DNA from: Candidatus Rokuibacteriota bacterium
GTDB taxonomy: Bacteria > Methylomirabilota > Methylomirabilia > Rokubacteriales > CSP1-6
DNA length: 12,731 bases
Direction of reading: 5' to 3'
Assembly: GCA_003221595.1 (NCBI GenBank)
Contig: QHSM01000467.1
Location: forward strand, 1 to 12,731
Shown here: one piece after another, positions 1-6,486 of the stretch
Layout of the letters: every line of letters begins with the position of its first letter
Numbering within the stretch: the stretch's first letter is position 1
Notes under the pieces: generated by a model
The model's input: the letters and a program-made list of their open reading frames with translations, nothing else
Told to the model about the DNA's origin: nothing
Database searches by the model: none
Made by a program: the position numbers and the translations under genes

Positions 1-492
1 CAGCGGCGCTCGCCGCGAATCGTCGCGGTAGATCGTCACGTGACGGAGCGGGCGGAGCGACATGGACACCACGAGAAAGACGAACGCCGCCAGCGGGAGC
101 ACGAGCAGGACGAGCGCCTCGCCGCCACCGCGCGCGAGCGGGGCCCCGGCCCATCCCATGACCAGCAGCGTCGTCACGATCGCGACGAGGTAGGCCGCGA
201 GGGTCCGCATCGGATAGGCCGGCCGCTCCACGTAGAGAATCGGCGTGCCGGCCTCGGCCCAGACCTCGTACTTCGAGGTAATCGTGAAGATGCGCTCGCG
301 GAGCAGGAACACGTCGCGGTCGAAGGCGGGGTCGACGTCGGGCGCGGGCGCGCGCGCCGCGCGCGGCAGCGAACCGGCCCGCAGGTGGCGCCGGCACGAC
401 GGGCACTCGAGGAGCCGGCCCGCGAATTCCGGACGTACCTCGTATACCTCGCCGCACGGGCAGGCGACGACGATGCCGACCGGCCGGCTCAC
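1..492 (-). CDS. Zinc-ribbon, LURP-one/scramblase-like membrane protein (C-terminus off the window)
   Basis: The reading frame opens with GTG at 492 and is still open at base 1, giving 164 residues without a stop; the C-terminus is missing. Residues 11-33 form a small zinc ribbon with C11-P-C13 and C30-P-S-C33. A linker rich in Pro, Ala and Arg (about 38-56) follows. Residues 59-90 (FLLRERIFTITSKYEVW, then ILYVERP) resemble the first strands of the tubby-like barrel of LURP-one-related and phospholipid scramblase-like proteins. Two membrane helices lie at about 97-118 and 126-145, and strand-like residues HVTIYRDD at 151-158 suggest the barrel resumes after them. A GAGGG ribosome site (497-501 on the complement) sits 5 nt before the GTG, and the upstream gene stops 7 bp away, so the two are probably co-transcribed. 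The zinc ribbon and membrane helices are seen directly. The barrel assignment is inference from a short stretch, and no function is claimed. Confidence 0.72.
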   Translation of the reverse strand, partial: MSRPVGIVVACPCGEVYEVRPEFAGRLLECPSCRRHLRAGSLPRAARAPAPDVDPAFDRDVFLLRERIFTITSKYEVWAEAGTPILYVERPAYPMRTLAAYLVAIVTTLLVMGWAGAPLARGGGEALVLLVLPLAAFVFLVVSMSLRPLRHVTIYRDDSRRAPL

Positions 493-499
493 GGCGCCC

Positions 500-853
500 T
501 CACGGCAGGCGAGCCAGACGCCAGACGTCTCGCGCCGCGACCAGCCACCCGACGGTCAAGAGAGCGACGCCGGCCATCCACACGGGCCACGCGAGAGCGG
601 GCACGCTGTCGAGAAAGTGCTCGCCGAGCAGCTCGAGAAAGCCGCCGCTCCCGAACACGGTGGACAGCCGCCAGCCCGGCCGAATCTGACGGGCGCCGAA
701 CACCATGAGCATCACGCCCGCCGTGCCCAGAAGTCCCGCGCCGAAGCCGGCCCAGCCTGCGTCGGCCGGAATCTGCTCGGCCATCGTGAGCACGATCTGG
801 CCGGCCAGGAGCGCGGGAACCCCGTAGAGGACGCCGGCGGGCAGTTGAGGCAT
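500..853 (-). CDS. Small three-helix membrane protein, unknown function
   Basis: This frame encodes 117 residues starting MPQLPAGVLYG. Three hydrophobic segments are visible at about 5-25, 33-54 and 86-108. The loop between helices 2 and 3 holds ARQIRPGWRL and a Gly/Phe-rich stretch. I recognise no named family. The frame is open further upstream, to 1042, but that extension is charged, low-complexity and antisense to the DUF2007 gene. GGAGG on the complement of 864-868 lies 10 nt before the ATG at 853, which supports this start. The gene is divergent from the plus-strand gene at 857, with only 3 bp between the two start codons, and is followed 7 bp later by the zinc-ribbon membrane gene. It is probably an inner-membrane partner of that protein, but this is guesswork from adjacency. 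Confidence 0.7.
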   Translation of the reverse strand: MPQLPAGVLYGVPALLAGQIVLTMAEQIPADAGWAGFGAGLLGTAGVMLMVFGARQIRPGWRLSTVFGSGGFLELLGEHFLDSVPALAWPVWMAGVALLTVGWLVAARDVWRLARLP

Positions 854-868
854 ACTATGTCGACCTCC
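847..868. promoter_or_regulatory. Interlocked ribosome-binding sites of two divergent genes
   Basis: GAGG at 847-850 on the plus strand lies 6 nt before the ATG at 857. GGAGG on the minus strand (complement of 864-868) lies 10 nt before the ATG at 853. Each Shine-Dalgarno site therefore falls inside the coding sequence of the opposite gene, and only bases 854-856 separate the two start codons. Any promoter for either gene must lie inside the other gene; no clear -35/-10 pair could be picked out by eye. Confidence 0.6.
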
Positions 869-1162
869 GAGCTTATGCCGCGACTGGCGAAAGTCATCCG
901 ATTTCCGAGGCGCCCGGCCACCCCGAGCCACGAGCGTGGATTCGTGGAAGTGCGGCGGTGTGACCAGGCCGAGGCGGTCGTCGTGCGGAGCCTCTTCGAG
1001 AGCGAGGGGATTCCGACGCTGCTCCAGTCGCGCCTGGCTCACTCGGTCTATCCGTTCAGCGTGGGCGACCAGGGCGCGGTCGTCATCCTCGTGCCCGCCG
1101 CCGAGGCCCCACGGGGCCGGCGCCTGCTCACCCGTCTCGTCTCTCGACGCGGCTCGGCCTGA
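857..1162 (+). CDS. DUF2007 domain protein (putative signal-transducing protein family)
   Basis: A 101-residue protein and the only convincing plus-strand gene here. Residues 28-92 match the DUF2007 pattern: an opening strand (FVEVRRC), a helix around RSLFESEGIP at 44-53 (the family typically has LL-ESEGI in this place), and a late strand VVILVPAAEA at 75-84 followed by a closing helix. The N-terminal 25 residues are basic and probably disordered. The start at 857 is chosen because GAGG lies 6 nt upstream; an in-frame ATG at 875 is an alternative. The family is small and soluble with a ferredoxin-like fold and no firmly established biochemistry. The gene is divergent from the gene at 853-500 and convergent with the M28 gene, whose stop codon begins 6 bp past this one. 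There is no room for a terminator between them. Confidence 0.78.
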   Translation: MSTSELMPRLAKVIRFPRRPATPSHERGFVEVRRCDQAEAVVVRSLFESEGIPTLLQSRLAHSVYPFSVGDQGAVVILVPAAEAPRGRRLLTRLVSRRGSA

Positions 1163-1168
1163 TCGGGT

Positions 1169-2101
1169 CTACGCGACTTCCGCGACGACGGCCTCGAGCG
1201 CTCTGAGCGTCAGCGCCAGCGCCGCCGACTCAAGCGTGCAGCCACGGTCTCGCGCCGTGTGGTAGGTGTCGAACGGCGCCGGGCGCTTGACCAGGAAGCG
1301 AAACGCGCTGCGCGCCGGGTTGAAAATGAACTGCCGCAGCGCATCAGCCTGCGCCGCCGGCACGACCGTCAGCGCGTAGGCGGGCACGCCCGCGGGCGCG
1401 AACGCGCGGTGGTCGCTCCCGAACAACGGGATGCGTCCGGCGACGTGATAGCTCTCGTCGCGCCGGAGCCCGATGCCGTCGAAGGCCGCCCGCACCCGCC
1501 CCAGGAACGGCGTCTGGTCGACCGCGTCCCAGACCGCGAGCGTGTCGCCGATGCCGCACAGCTCGAGGCTCAGCACGCCGGCGAGCTCGGCCAGGTTTGC
1601 CCCGCGCGCGTACTTTCTGGCGCCGAGATAGCCGCGCTCCTCGGCGGCCGTGAAGAGAAGCCTCACGCGCAGGCCCGGCGGGACGGACGCGGCGAGCCGC
1701 TCCAGCAGCGTCAGCAAGATGCCGACGGCGGCGGCGTTGTCGTTGGCGCCGGGGCTCCCGGGCACCGCGTCGTGATGGGCGATGAGCAGGAGCACGCGGC
1801 GCCCCGAGCCGATCTCGACGGTGAAGTTCTCGCCCGAGCCCTCGCTCGACTCGAACGGATGGCGCGCGAAAGGAACGCCGCGCGCCTCGAGATAGCTCGC
1901 CACGGCCGCCTCGCGCTCGGCGTTCGAGCGCCCCTCGAGCAGGCGCGAGAGCGCCATCGGCGAGCGCTCGCCACCGATCACCTCCGCCAGCGGCGGCGGC
2001 ACGATCCGCGGCGTGCGGTCGCGCGCGTTGAGCGCCTGGCTCAGCCGGGTGTTGATCTGGCCTCGCAGGAAGAGCACGGCGTCGCGCACGGGATTGCTCA
2101 T
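1169..2101 (-). CDS. M28-family zinc aminopeptidase
   Basis: A 310-residue metallopeptidase of the M28 (aminopeptidase Y/S) family. These enzymes use two zinc ions to release N-terminal residues from peptides. The expected metal and catalytic residues are present in order: IAHHDAVPG (His109/His110), GANDNAAAVG (Asp121, bridging ligand), TAAEERGYLG (Glu154 as general base and Glu155), LELCGIG (Glu180) and TYHTARD (His281). GSDHRAF at 228-234 is also typical. No signal peptide or membrane segment is evident, so it is probably cytoplasmic, unlike many secreted M28 enzymes. It starts with ATG at 2101, overlapping the TatD stop by 4 bp (ATGA), and is the last gene of the tmk-to-M28 operon. The family is clear; the peptide substrate is not. 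Confidence 0.92.
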   Translation of the reverse strand: MSNPVRDAVLFLRGQINTRLSQALNARDRTPRIVPPPLAEVIGGERSPMALSRLLEGRSNAEREAAVASYLEARGVPFARHPFESSEGSGENFTVEIGSGRRVLLLIAHHDAVPGSPGANDNAAAVGILLTLLERLAASVPPGLRVRLLFTAAEERGYLGARKYARGANLAELAGVLSLELCGIGDTLAVWDAVDQTPFLGRVRAAFDGIGLRRDESYHVAGRIPLFGSDHRAFAPAGVPAYALTVVPAAQADALRQFIFNPARSAFRFLVKRPAPFDTYHTARDRGCTLESAALALTLRALEAVVAEVA

Positions 2102-2874
2102 AGCCGAAACAGCGCTCGGGCGTTCTCCGACATGCGCGCGGCCAGCTCCGCCAGCGGCTCGCCCCGCAGCTCGGCCACGCGGGCGGCGGTGATCGCGAGG
2201 TAGGCGGGCTCGTTGCGCTTGCCGCGGTGAGGCTGGGGCGGTAGGAACGGGCAGTCCGTCTCGACGACCAGCCGATCGGCCGGAATCATCCGCGCCACCT
2301 CGGGCAGGGCGCCGGGCTTGGGATAGGTCACCGGCCCGGCGAGCGAGACGAGAAGCCCGAGCTCGATACACCGGCGCGCGAGCGCGAGGTCACCCGAGAA
2401 GCAGTGCATGATGCCGCCACGCTCGAGGGCGCCGTCGGCGGCCAGGAGCGCGAGCGTCTCCGCGTGCGCGTCGCGACAGTGCACGAGGACGGGCTTCCCC
2501 ACCCGCCGCGCCAGCGCGACCTGCGCGCGGAACGCGCGCGTCTGAGCCTCGCGCGGCGCGCGGTCGCGAAAAAAGTCCAGCCCGGTCTCGCCGATCGCTA
2601 CGACGCGGGGGGCCGCCGCGAGGCGCTCGATCTCGGCGAGCGCCGGCTCGTCGGCGTCGGCGGCCTCGTGCGGATGGATGCCGACCGCCGCCCACACGTC
2701 CGGCTCGCGCTGCGCCAGCGCCGCGGCGGCGCGCGAGGTGGCCACGTCGGTGCCGATCGTCACCATGCGCCGCACACCGGCGGCTCGCGCCCGCGCCAGC
2801 ACCGCGTCGAGATCGCCGGCGAACTCCGGAAAATGAAGATGCGCGTGCGTGTCGAAGAGATCGGGAGCGATCAC
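2098..2874 (-). CDS. TatD-family metal-dependent hydrolase (YcfH/YabD-like DNase)
   Basis: A 258-residue TIM-barrel metal hydrolase of the TatD family, whose members act as metal-dependent 3'-5' exonucleases or D-aminoacyl-tRNA-like hydrolases. Ligand motifs are complete: DTHAHL (His10, His12), AIGETGLD (Glu96), VHCRDA (His132), MHCFSG (His157) and ETDCPFLPP (Asp207). Length is normal for the family. The GTG at 2874 is taken as the start because it places DLFDTHAHL at the usual N-terminal position and overlaps the ACT gene stop by 4 bp (GTGA). The frame remains open further upstream, but only as an Arg-rich shadow of the ACT gene. A TatD gene next to metG is a common bacterial arrangement. 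Here it lies three genes downstream of metG and is coupled to the M28 peptidase by an ATGA overlap. Confidence 0.94.
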   Translation of the reverse strand: MIAPDLFDTHAHLHFPEFAGDLDAVLARARAAGVRRMVTIGTDVATSRAAAALAQREPDVWAAVGIHPHEAADADEPALAEIERLAAAPRVVAIGETGLDFFRDRAPREAQTRAFRAQVALARRVGKPVLVHCRDAHAETLALLAADGALERGGIMHCFSGDLALARRCIELGLLVSLAGPVTYPKPGALPEVARMIPADRLVVETDCPFLPPQPHRGKRNEPAYLAITAARVAELRGEPLAELAARMSENARALFRL

Positions 2875-3281
2875 ACCGCTCCGAGCACGCCGGCCGCCTT
2901 CTTCACGTCGCGCGCCTTCACCCAGAGGATGGCGGCGTATCGACCGCCGCCGGCCAGCGCGTCCATGGCGGTCACGTTGACCTTCGCCGCCGCGAGCCGG
3001 CCGAGCACGTCGGCGCAGGCGCCGATGCGATCGTCGCCCTCGATCAGGAACGCGCGCTTCGGCCCGGTGAGCTTCCACTTCTGCTGACGGGCAACCGCCT
3101 TCAGGGCCGCCCCGTCGGTCGGGACCAGGTCGAGCTGGGCGCCGCGGCCGCTCGGGAAGCCCGAGTACGCGATCAAGTTCACGCCGGCGCGTCGAAGCTC
3201 GCCCAGGATGCGGGCGCCCTCGCCCGGCTTGTCCGGCACCATCACGTAGTAATAGTCGGCGGTTCGCACGCTCTCAGCCAT
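2871..3281 (-). CDS. Tandem ACT-domain protein
   Basis: A 136-residue soluble protein that appears to be two ACT modules. The first (about 8-60) has YYYVMVPDKPGEGARILGEL, the strand-loop-helix entry with the conserved DKPG turn, followed by GVNLIAYSGFP. The second (about 80-132) has AFLIEGDDRIGACADVLGRL followed by KVNVTAMDALAGG and a final AAILWV strand. ACT domains bind amino acids or other small ligands, usually at dimer interfaces. Free-standing double-ACT proteins such as this carry no catalytic domain and their ligand is unknown. The ATG at 3281 is preferred over one at 3299 because a GAGGGGAGGG tract lies between them, 4-8 nt before 3281. The gene follows the DUF2914 gene by 27 bp and overlaps tatD by 4 bp. 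Confidence 0.85.
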   Translation of the reverse strand: MAESVRTADYYYVMVPDKPGEGARILGELRRAGVNLIAYSGFPSGRGAQLDLVPTDGAALKAVARQQKWKLTGPKRAFLIEGDDRIGACADVLGRLAAAKVNVTAMDALAGGGRYAAILWVKARDVKKAAGVLGAV

Positions 3282-3285
3282 GACG

Positions 3286-3295
3286 CCCTCCCCTC
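3286..3295 (-). promoter_or_regulatory. Strong ribosome-binding site fixing the ACT gene start
   Basis: The complement of 3286-3295 reads GAGGGGAGGG and lies 4 nt before the ATG at 3281. It falls downstream of the in-frame ATG at 3299, so translation from 3299 would place the site inside the coding region. This decides the start in favour of 3281. Confidence 0.6.
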
Positions 3296-3308
3296 GCATC
3301 GTCCGATG

Positions 3309-4298
3309 TCACGGGACCACCCGGAATCGGAGCCGTCCGATCAGCTGGCCCGAGGCGGTCACCACGTCGACGGACCAGCGCCCCTCAGAGTCGTCCGGAA
3401 ACGACGTCTTGCGCGAATACGTGCGGTAGCCCTCCCGGCGACCGCCGAGGACCGGGGAGAGGCCCACGGTCTCGATCACGCGCCCCTTGTGCCTCCACAC
3501 GTGGCTCACCCGCTGGCGCAGGCCGGCCGGCGCGTAGATCGCAGTGTACGCCACCAGTCCGCGCTGCCTCACCTCCGCGGCGCTGACGACGGGCGGTAGC
3601 GCCTCGATGGCGTCGAGGTCCAGCACGTCCCACATGATCGCCGCGCGCGCCATGAACAGAGGCGCCGGGGGGATCCACGCGCGCCCGACCGCCACCAGCG
3701 TCGCGGCGATGGCGCCGATCGCCACCGTCACGCGAAGCGCCGCCCGCCAGCCGCGCCCGCTGGCCCGCCGCACCACCGGCGTGACCGAGAGCGAGGCGGC
3801 GAAGGCGCTGATCAGGAGCCCGATGTAGGGCGGCACGCCGACCAGCGGCAGCGCGACGTTGAGCACGGCGAAGATCGACACGACGAAGAAGGTGTACCCG
3901 AGCCAGGGTCGCGGCTGCACGGTCACGCGGTACCACGGATCGAACGTGACCAGGAGCGCCATCGCCACCAGCACGAGGAAGAAGAACACGTTCACGGACG
4001 TGAGCGTCGTGCTCGCGTAATAGGCGGGAAGCACGAACAGCAGCAGGCCGTGGTAGAGCGTCTGGATCGTGTAGTCGGCCGCGTGGATGACGAAGCGCCC
4101 CGCGCGGCGCCCGGAGTCGGCGAGCGGCTGGCGTATCGCCACCAGCAGCGCGAAGACCAGCCAGAGCAGCAGCAGGTAACCCACGAGATACGCAGCGTGC
4201 GGCAGCCCGCGACGGAAGAAGAAGATGGTGACGAGGCCGCCGGTGAGCGAGGCGAACGAGACGCCCCACTCGGTGAGCCAGGCGAGTGCGCCGCTCAC
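3309..4298 (-). CDS. Polytopic membrane protein with C-terminal DUF2914 domain
   Basis: A 329-residue protein with about seven membrane helices (roughly 12-28, 35-55, 76-94, 102-119, 133-154, 157-174 and 187-206). A soluble C-terminal domain of about 85 residues (245-328) follows. That domain has the DUF2914 pattern: YTAIYAPAGL, then SHVWRHKGRVIETVGL, YRTYSRKTSF (the conserved RTYSSKT-like box) and WSVDVVTASGQLIGRLRF. The domain is small, beta-rich and of unknown role, usually found at the C-terminus of membrane or periplasmic proteins. The GTG at 4298 overlaps the stop of the 101-aa gene by 4 bp (GTGA). An ACT gene follows after 27 bp. Whether this is a transporter, sensor or envelope-structure protein cannot be told from the sequence. 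Confidence 0.82.
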   Translation of the reverse strand: MSGALAWLTEWGVSFASLTGGLVTIFFFRRGLPHAAYLVGYLLLLWLVFALLVAIRQPLADSGRRAGRFVIHAADYTIQTLYHGLLLFVLPAYYASTTLTSVNVFFFLVLVAMALLVTFDPWYRVTVQPRPWLGYTFFVVSIFAVLNVALPLVGVPPYIGLLISAFAASLSVTPVVRRASGRGWRAALRVTVAIGAIAATLVAVGRAWIPPAPLFMARAAIMWDVLDLDAIEALPPVVSAAEVRQRGLVAYTAIYAPAGLRQRVSHVWRHKGRVIETVGLSPVLGGRREGYRTYSRKTSFPDDSEGRWSVDVVTASGQLIGRLRFRVVP

Positions 4299-4600
4299 AC
4301 GGACGGGGGGGTCGTCGGGCCGCCCGGCGCGGACGGGAGCGCGGCGCCGAGGCGCTCGCTGATGCGCTGCGCGACCGCGTCGCGCTTGAGCGCGTCGATG
4401 CAGTCGAGGACGTCGCCGGCGGCCGAGTGCACGCGCAGGTGCGCGGCCACCAGGTCGAGGGCGCTCGACCGCACGACGCCGTCGAGGCTCAGGATCTCGC
4501 GGAGCACGCGACCGATCGACGCGTCGCGCTCGGCGATCTGCACGATCGCGTCGACGTATTCGTCCGGCGTGAGCGGCGGGCCGGCCGCGCGGCGCGTCAC
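4295..4600 (-). CDS. Hypothetical 101-aa helical protein between metG and the DUF2914 gene
   Basis: The frame begins with GTG at 4600, overlapping the metG stop by 4 bp, and ends with a TGA that overlaps the next gene's GTG by 4 bp. This tight packing is the best evidence that it is real. The 101 residues look mostly alpha-helical and acidic/amphipathic (DEYVDAIVQIAERDASI, REILSLDGVVRSSALDLV, VLDCIDALKRDAVAQ), with a Pro-rich disordered tail of about 12 residues. It has one cysteine, no membrane segment and no signal peptide. I do not recognise a family. The helical repeats and small size could suit a regulatory or scaffold protein, but no function is assigned. A longer open frame reaching upstream through metG is an antisense-frame artefact of high GC. 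Confidence 0.68.
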   Translation of the reverse strand: MTRRAAGPPLTPDEYVDAIVQIAERDASIGRVLREILSLDGVVRSSALDLVAAHLRVHSAAGDVLDCIDALKRDAVAQRISERLGAALPSAPGGPTTPPSV

Positions 4601-6486
4601 GTGACCTTCGCTCCGGGCGGAAGGTCGCGGTCGAGCGAGAGGACCGACAGCGTGCCCCCGGTCGACGCGGCCAGCACCATGCCGTCCGACTCGACGCCCA
4701 TCAGCTTCGCCGGCTCGAGGTTGGCCACGATGACGACCTTCTTGCCCACCAGGTCCGCCGGCGCATAGTGCTCGGCGATCCCGGCGACCACCGTGCGCTG
4801 CTCCTGGCCGAGCGACACCGTGAGCTTCAGGAGCTTCTTCGACTTCGGCAGCGACTCGGCGGCGACGACCTCGGCCACCCTGAGCTCGACCCGGCCGAAC
4901 TCGTCGATCTTGATGCGCGGACGGTCGCCGGCGGCCGCGCTCTGAGCCGGCGCGGGCGTCGCGGCCTTGACGTCGATGCGCGGGAAGAGCCCCGACAGCT
5001 TCTGAACGACGGTGCCCGGCGCGAGCCGTCCCCAGGTGGCGTCGGCGAGCGTCGGCTCCCCCCGCTGGCCCAGGGCCGCGCGGATCTTCGCGGCGGCGTC
5101 GGGCAGGAACGGCCCCAGGATGATGCCCAGGACTCGCAGGGACTCGGCGAGGGTGTAGAGCGTCGTCGCGAGCCGCTCCCGCTGTCCGGCATCCTTGGCG
5201 AGCGCCCACGGCTGCGTGGCGTCGACGTAGCGGTTCACGACGCCGATGAACTCCCAGATGGCGGCCAGCGCGCGCTGGAACGCGAACTCGTCCATCGCGG
5301 TGGCGGCGTCCGCTTTCGCCTTCGTGAAGGCGGCGATCAGTCCGTCCTCGGCCGCGCTCGAGACTCCGCGCTGGGGCACCACGCCGTGGTTCAGGTTCAC
5401 GATCAACGTCGTCGCGCGCGAGACGAGATTGCCGAGGTCGTTGGCCAGGTCCGCGTTGAGCCGGCCGACCAGGGCCTCCTCCGAGAAATCGGCGTCGAGC
5501 CCGAAGACCATCTCGCGCAGGACGAAGTAGCGGAAGGCGTCGTTGCCGTACTTCTCCTTGAGCGCGAGCGCCTCGACCAGGTTGCCGACGGACTTCGAGA
5601 TCTTCTGGCCGCCGAGCGTCCAGTAGCCGTGCACGTTGAGGTGCCGGTAGAGCGGAAGGCCGGCCGCCTTGAGCATGCACGGCCAGTAGATCGCGTGCGG
5701 CTTGACGATGTCCTTGGCGGTCACGTGCTGGACGTGGGGCCAGAACTTCTCGAAGCGGGCGTCGCCCGGGCCGCCGAGCGCCGAGACGTAGTTGAGCAGC
5801 GCGTCGAACCAGACGTACGTGACGTACCGGTCGTCGAACGGCAGCGGGACGCCCCACTTGAGCCGCGTCGTCGGCCGGCTGATCGAGAGATCCTGCAGCG
5901 GATCGCGCAGGAAGCCGAGCACCTCGTTGCGGTAGCGTTCGGGCCGGACGAAATCCGGGTTCCGCTCGATGTGATCGATCAGCCAGCCCTGATACTTCGA
6001 CATCTTGAAGAAGTAGTTCTCCTCCTCGATCCAGGTGAGCGGCGTCTGGTGATCGGGGCACTTGCCGTCGACGATTTCCTTCTCGGTGTAGAAGCGCTCG
6101 CAGCCGTAGCAGTAGTGCCCGCCGTACTTGCCGAGATAGATCTCGCCGGCGTCCCAGAGCTTCTGGAGAATCGCCCGGACCACGAGGCGGTGGCGCTCCT
6201 CGGTGGTCCGGATGTAGTCGCGGTACTGGATGCCGAGCGCGCGCCAGGTCTCGCGGAACGCCGCCGAGTTCTGGTCGGCCAGCGCCTGCGGCGTCACGCC
6301 CGCCTTCGCCGCCGCCTGGGCGATCTTCTCGCCGTGCTCGTCGGTGCCGGTGAGGAACCAGACATCGTCGCCCGCCAGCTCGCGGTAGCGCACCATCGCG
6401 TCGGCCACGATCGTCGTGTACGCGTGCCCCAGGTGGGGGCGATCGTTCACGTAGTAGATCGGGGTCGTCAGGTAGAAGGCGGTCAC
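4597..6486 (-). CDS. metG: Methionyl-tRNA synthetase with C-terminal tRNA-binding domain
   Basis: A 629-residue class I aminoacyl-tRNA synthetase that charges tRNA-Met with methionine in the cytoplasm. The Rossmann domain has TTPIYYVNDRPHLGH with the HIGH-type signature H18-L-G-H21. A knuckle zinc site follows with C126-x2-C129 and C143-x2-H146 (CYGCERFYTEKE...CPDH), a pattern like the Thermus-type enzyme. The KMSKS signature is KISKS at 295-299. An anticodon-binding helical domain spans about 340-500. A Pro/Ala linker leads to an OB-fold tRNA-binding domain at about 525-629 (RIKIDEFGRVELRVAEV, KKVVIVANLEPAKLMG). All catalytic landmarks are present, so it should be active. The GTG at 6486 is the start because TAFYLTTPIYYVND is the usual N-terminus; it overlaps the PSP1 stop by 4 bp (GTGA). 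The stop overlaps the next gene's GTG. Confidence 0.98.
   Translation of the reverse strand: MTAFYLTTPIYYVNDRPHLGHAYTTIVADAMVRYRELAGDDVWFLTGTDEHGEKIAQAAAKAGVTPQALADQNSAAFRETWRALGIQYRDYIRTTEERHRLVVRAILQKLWDAGEIYLGKYGGHYCYGCERFYTEKEIVDGKCPDHQTPLTWIEEENYFFKMSKYQGWLIDHIERNPDFVRPERYRNEVLGFLRDPLQDLSISRPTTRLKWGVPLPFDDRYVTYVWFDALLNYVSALGGPGDARFEKFWPHVQHVTAKDIVKPHAIYWPCMLKAAGLPLYRHLNVHGYWTLGGQKISKSVGNLVEALALKEKYGNDAFRYFVLREMVFGLDADFSEEALVGRLNADLANDLGNLVSRATTLIVNLNHGVVPQRGVSSAAEDGLIAAFTKAKADAATAMDEFAFQRALAAIWEFIGVVNRYVDATQPWALAKDAGQRERLATTLYTLAESLRVLGIILGPFLPDAAAKIRAALGQRGEPTLADATWGRLAPGTVVQKLSGLFPRIDVKAATPAPAQSAAAGDRPRIKIDEFGRVELRVAEVVAAESLPKSKKLLKLTVSLGQEQRTVVAGIAEHYAPADLVGKKVVIVANLEPAKLMGVESDGMVLAASTGGTLSVLSLDRDLPPGAKVT

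Noticed and set aside
1160..1171. Bidirectional terminator between the convergent DUF2007 and M28 genes
   Set aside because: Only 6 bp separate the stop codons, and no hairpin with a T-run was seen there.
4295..6061. 588-codon minus-strand frame ending in the 101-aa gene
   Set aside because: The upstream part is metG in a wrong frame; only the part from the GTG at 4600 has normal composition.
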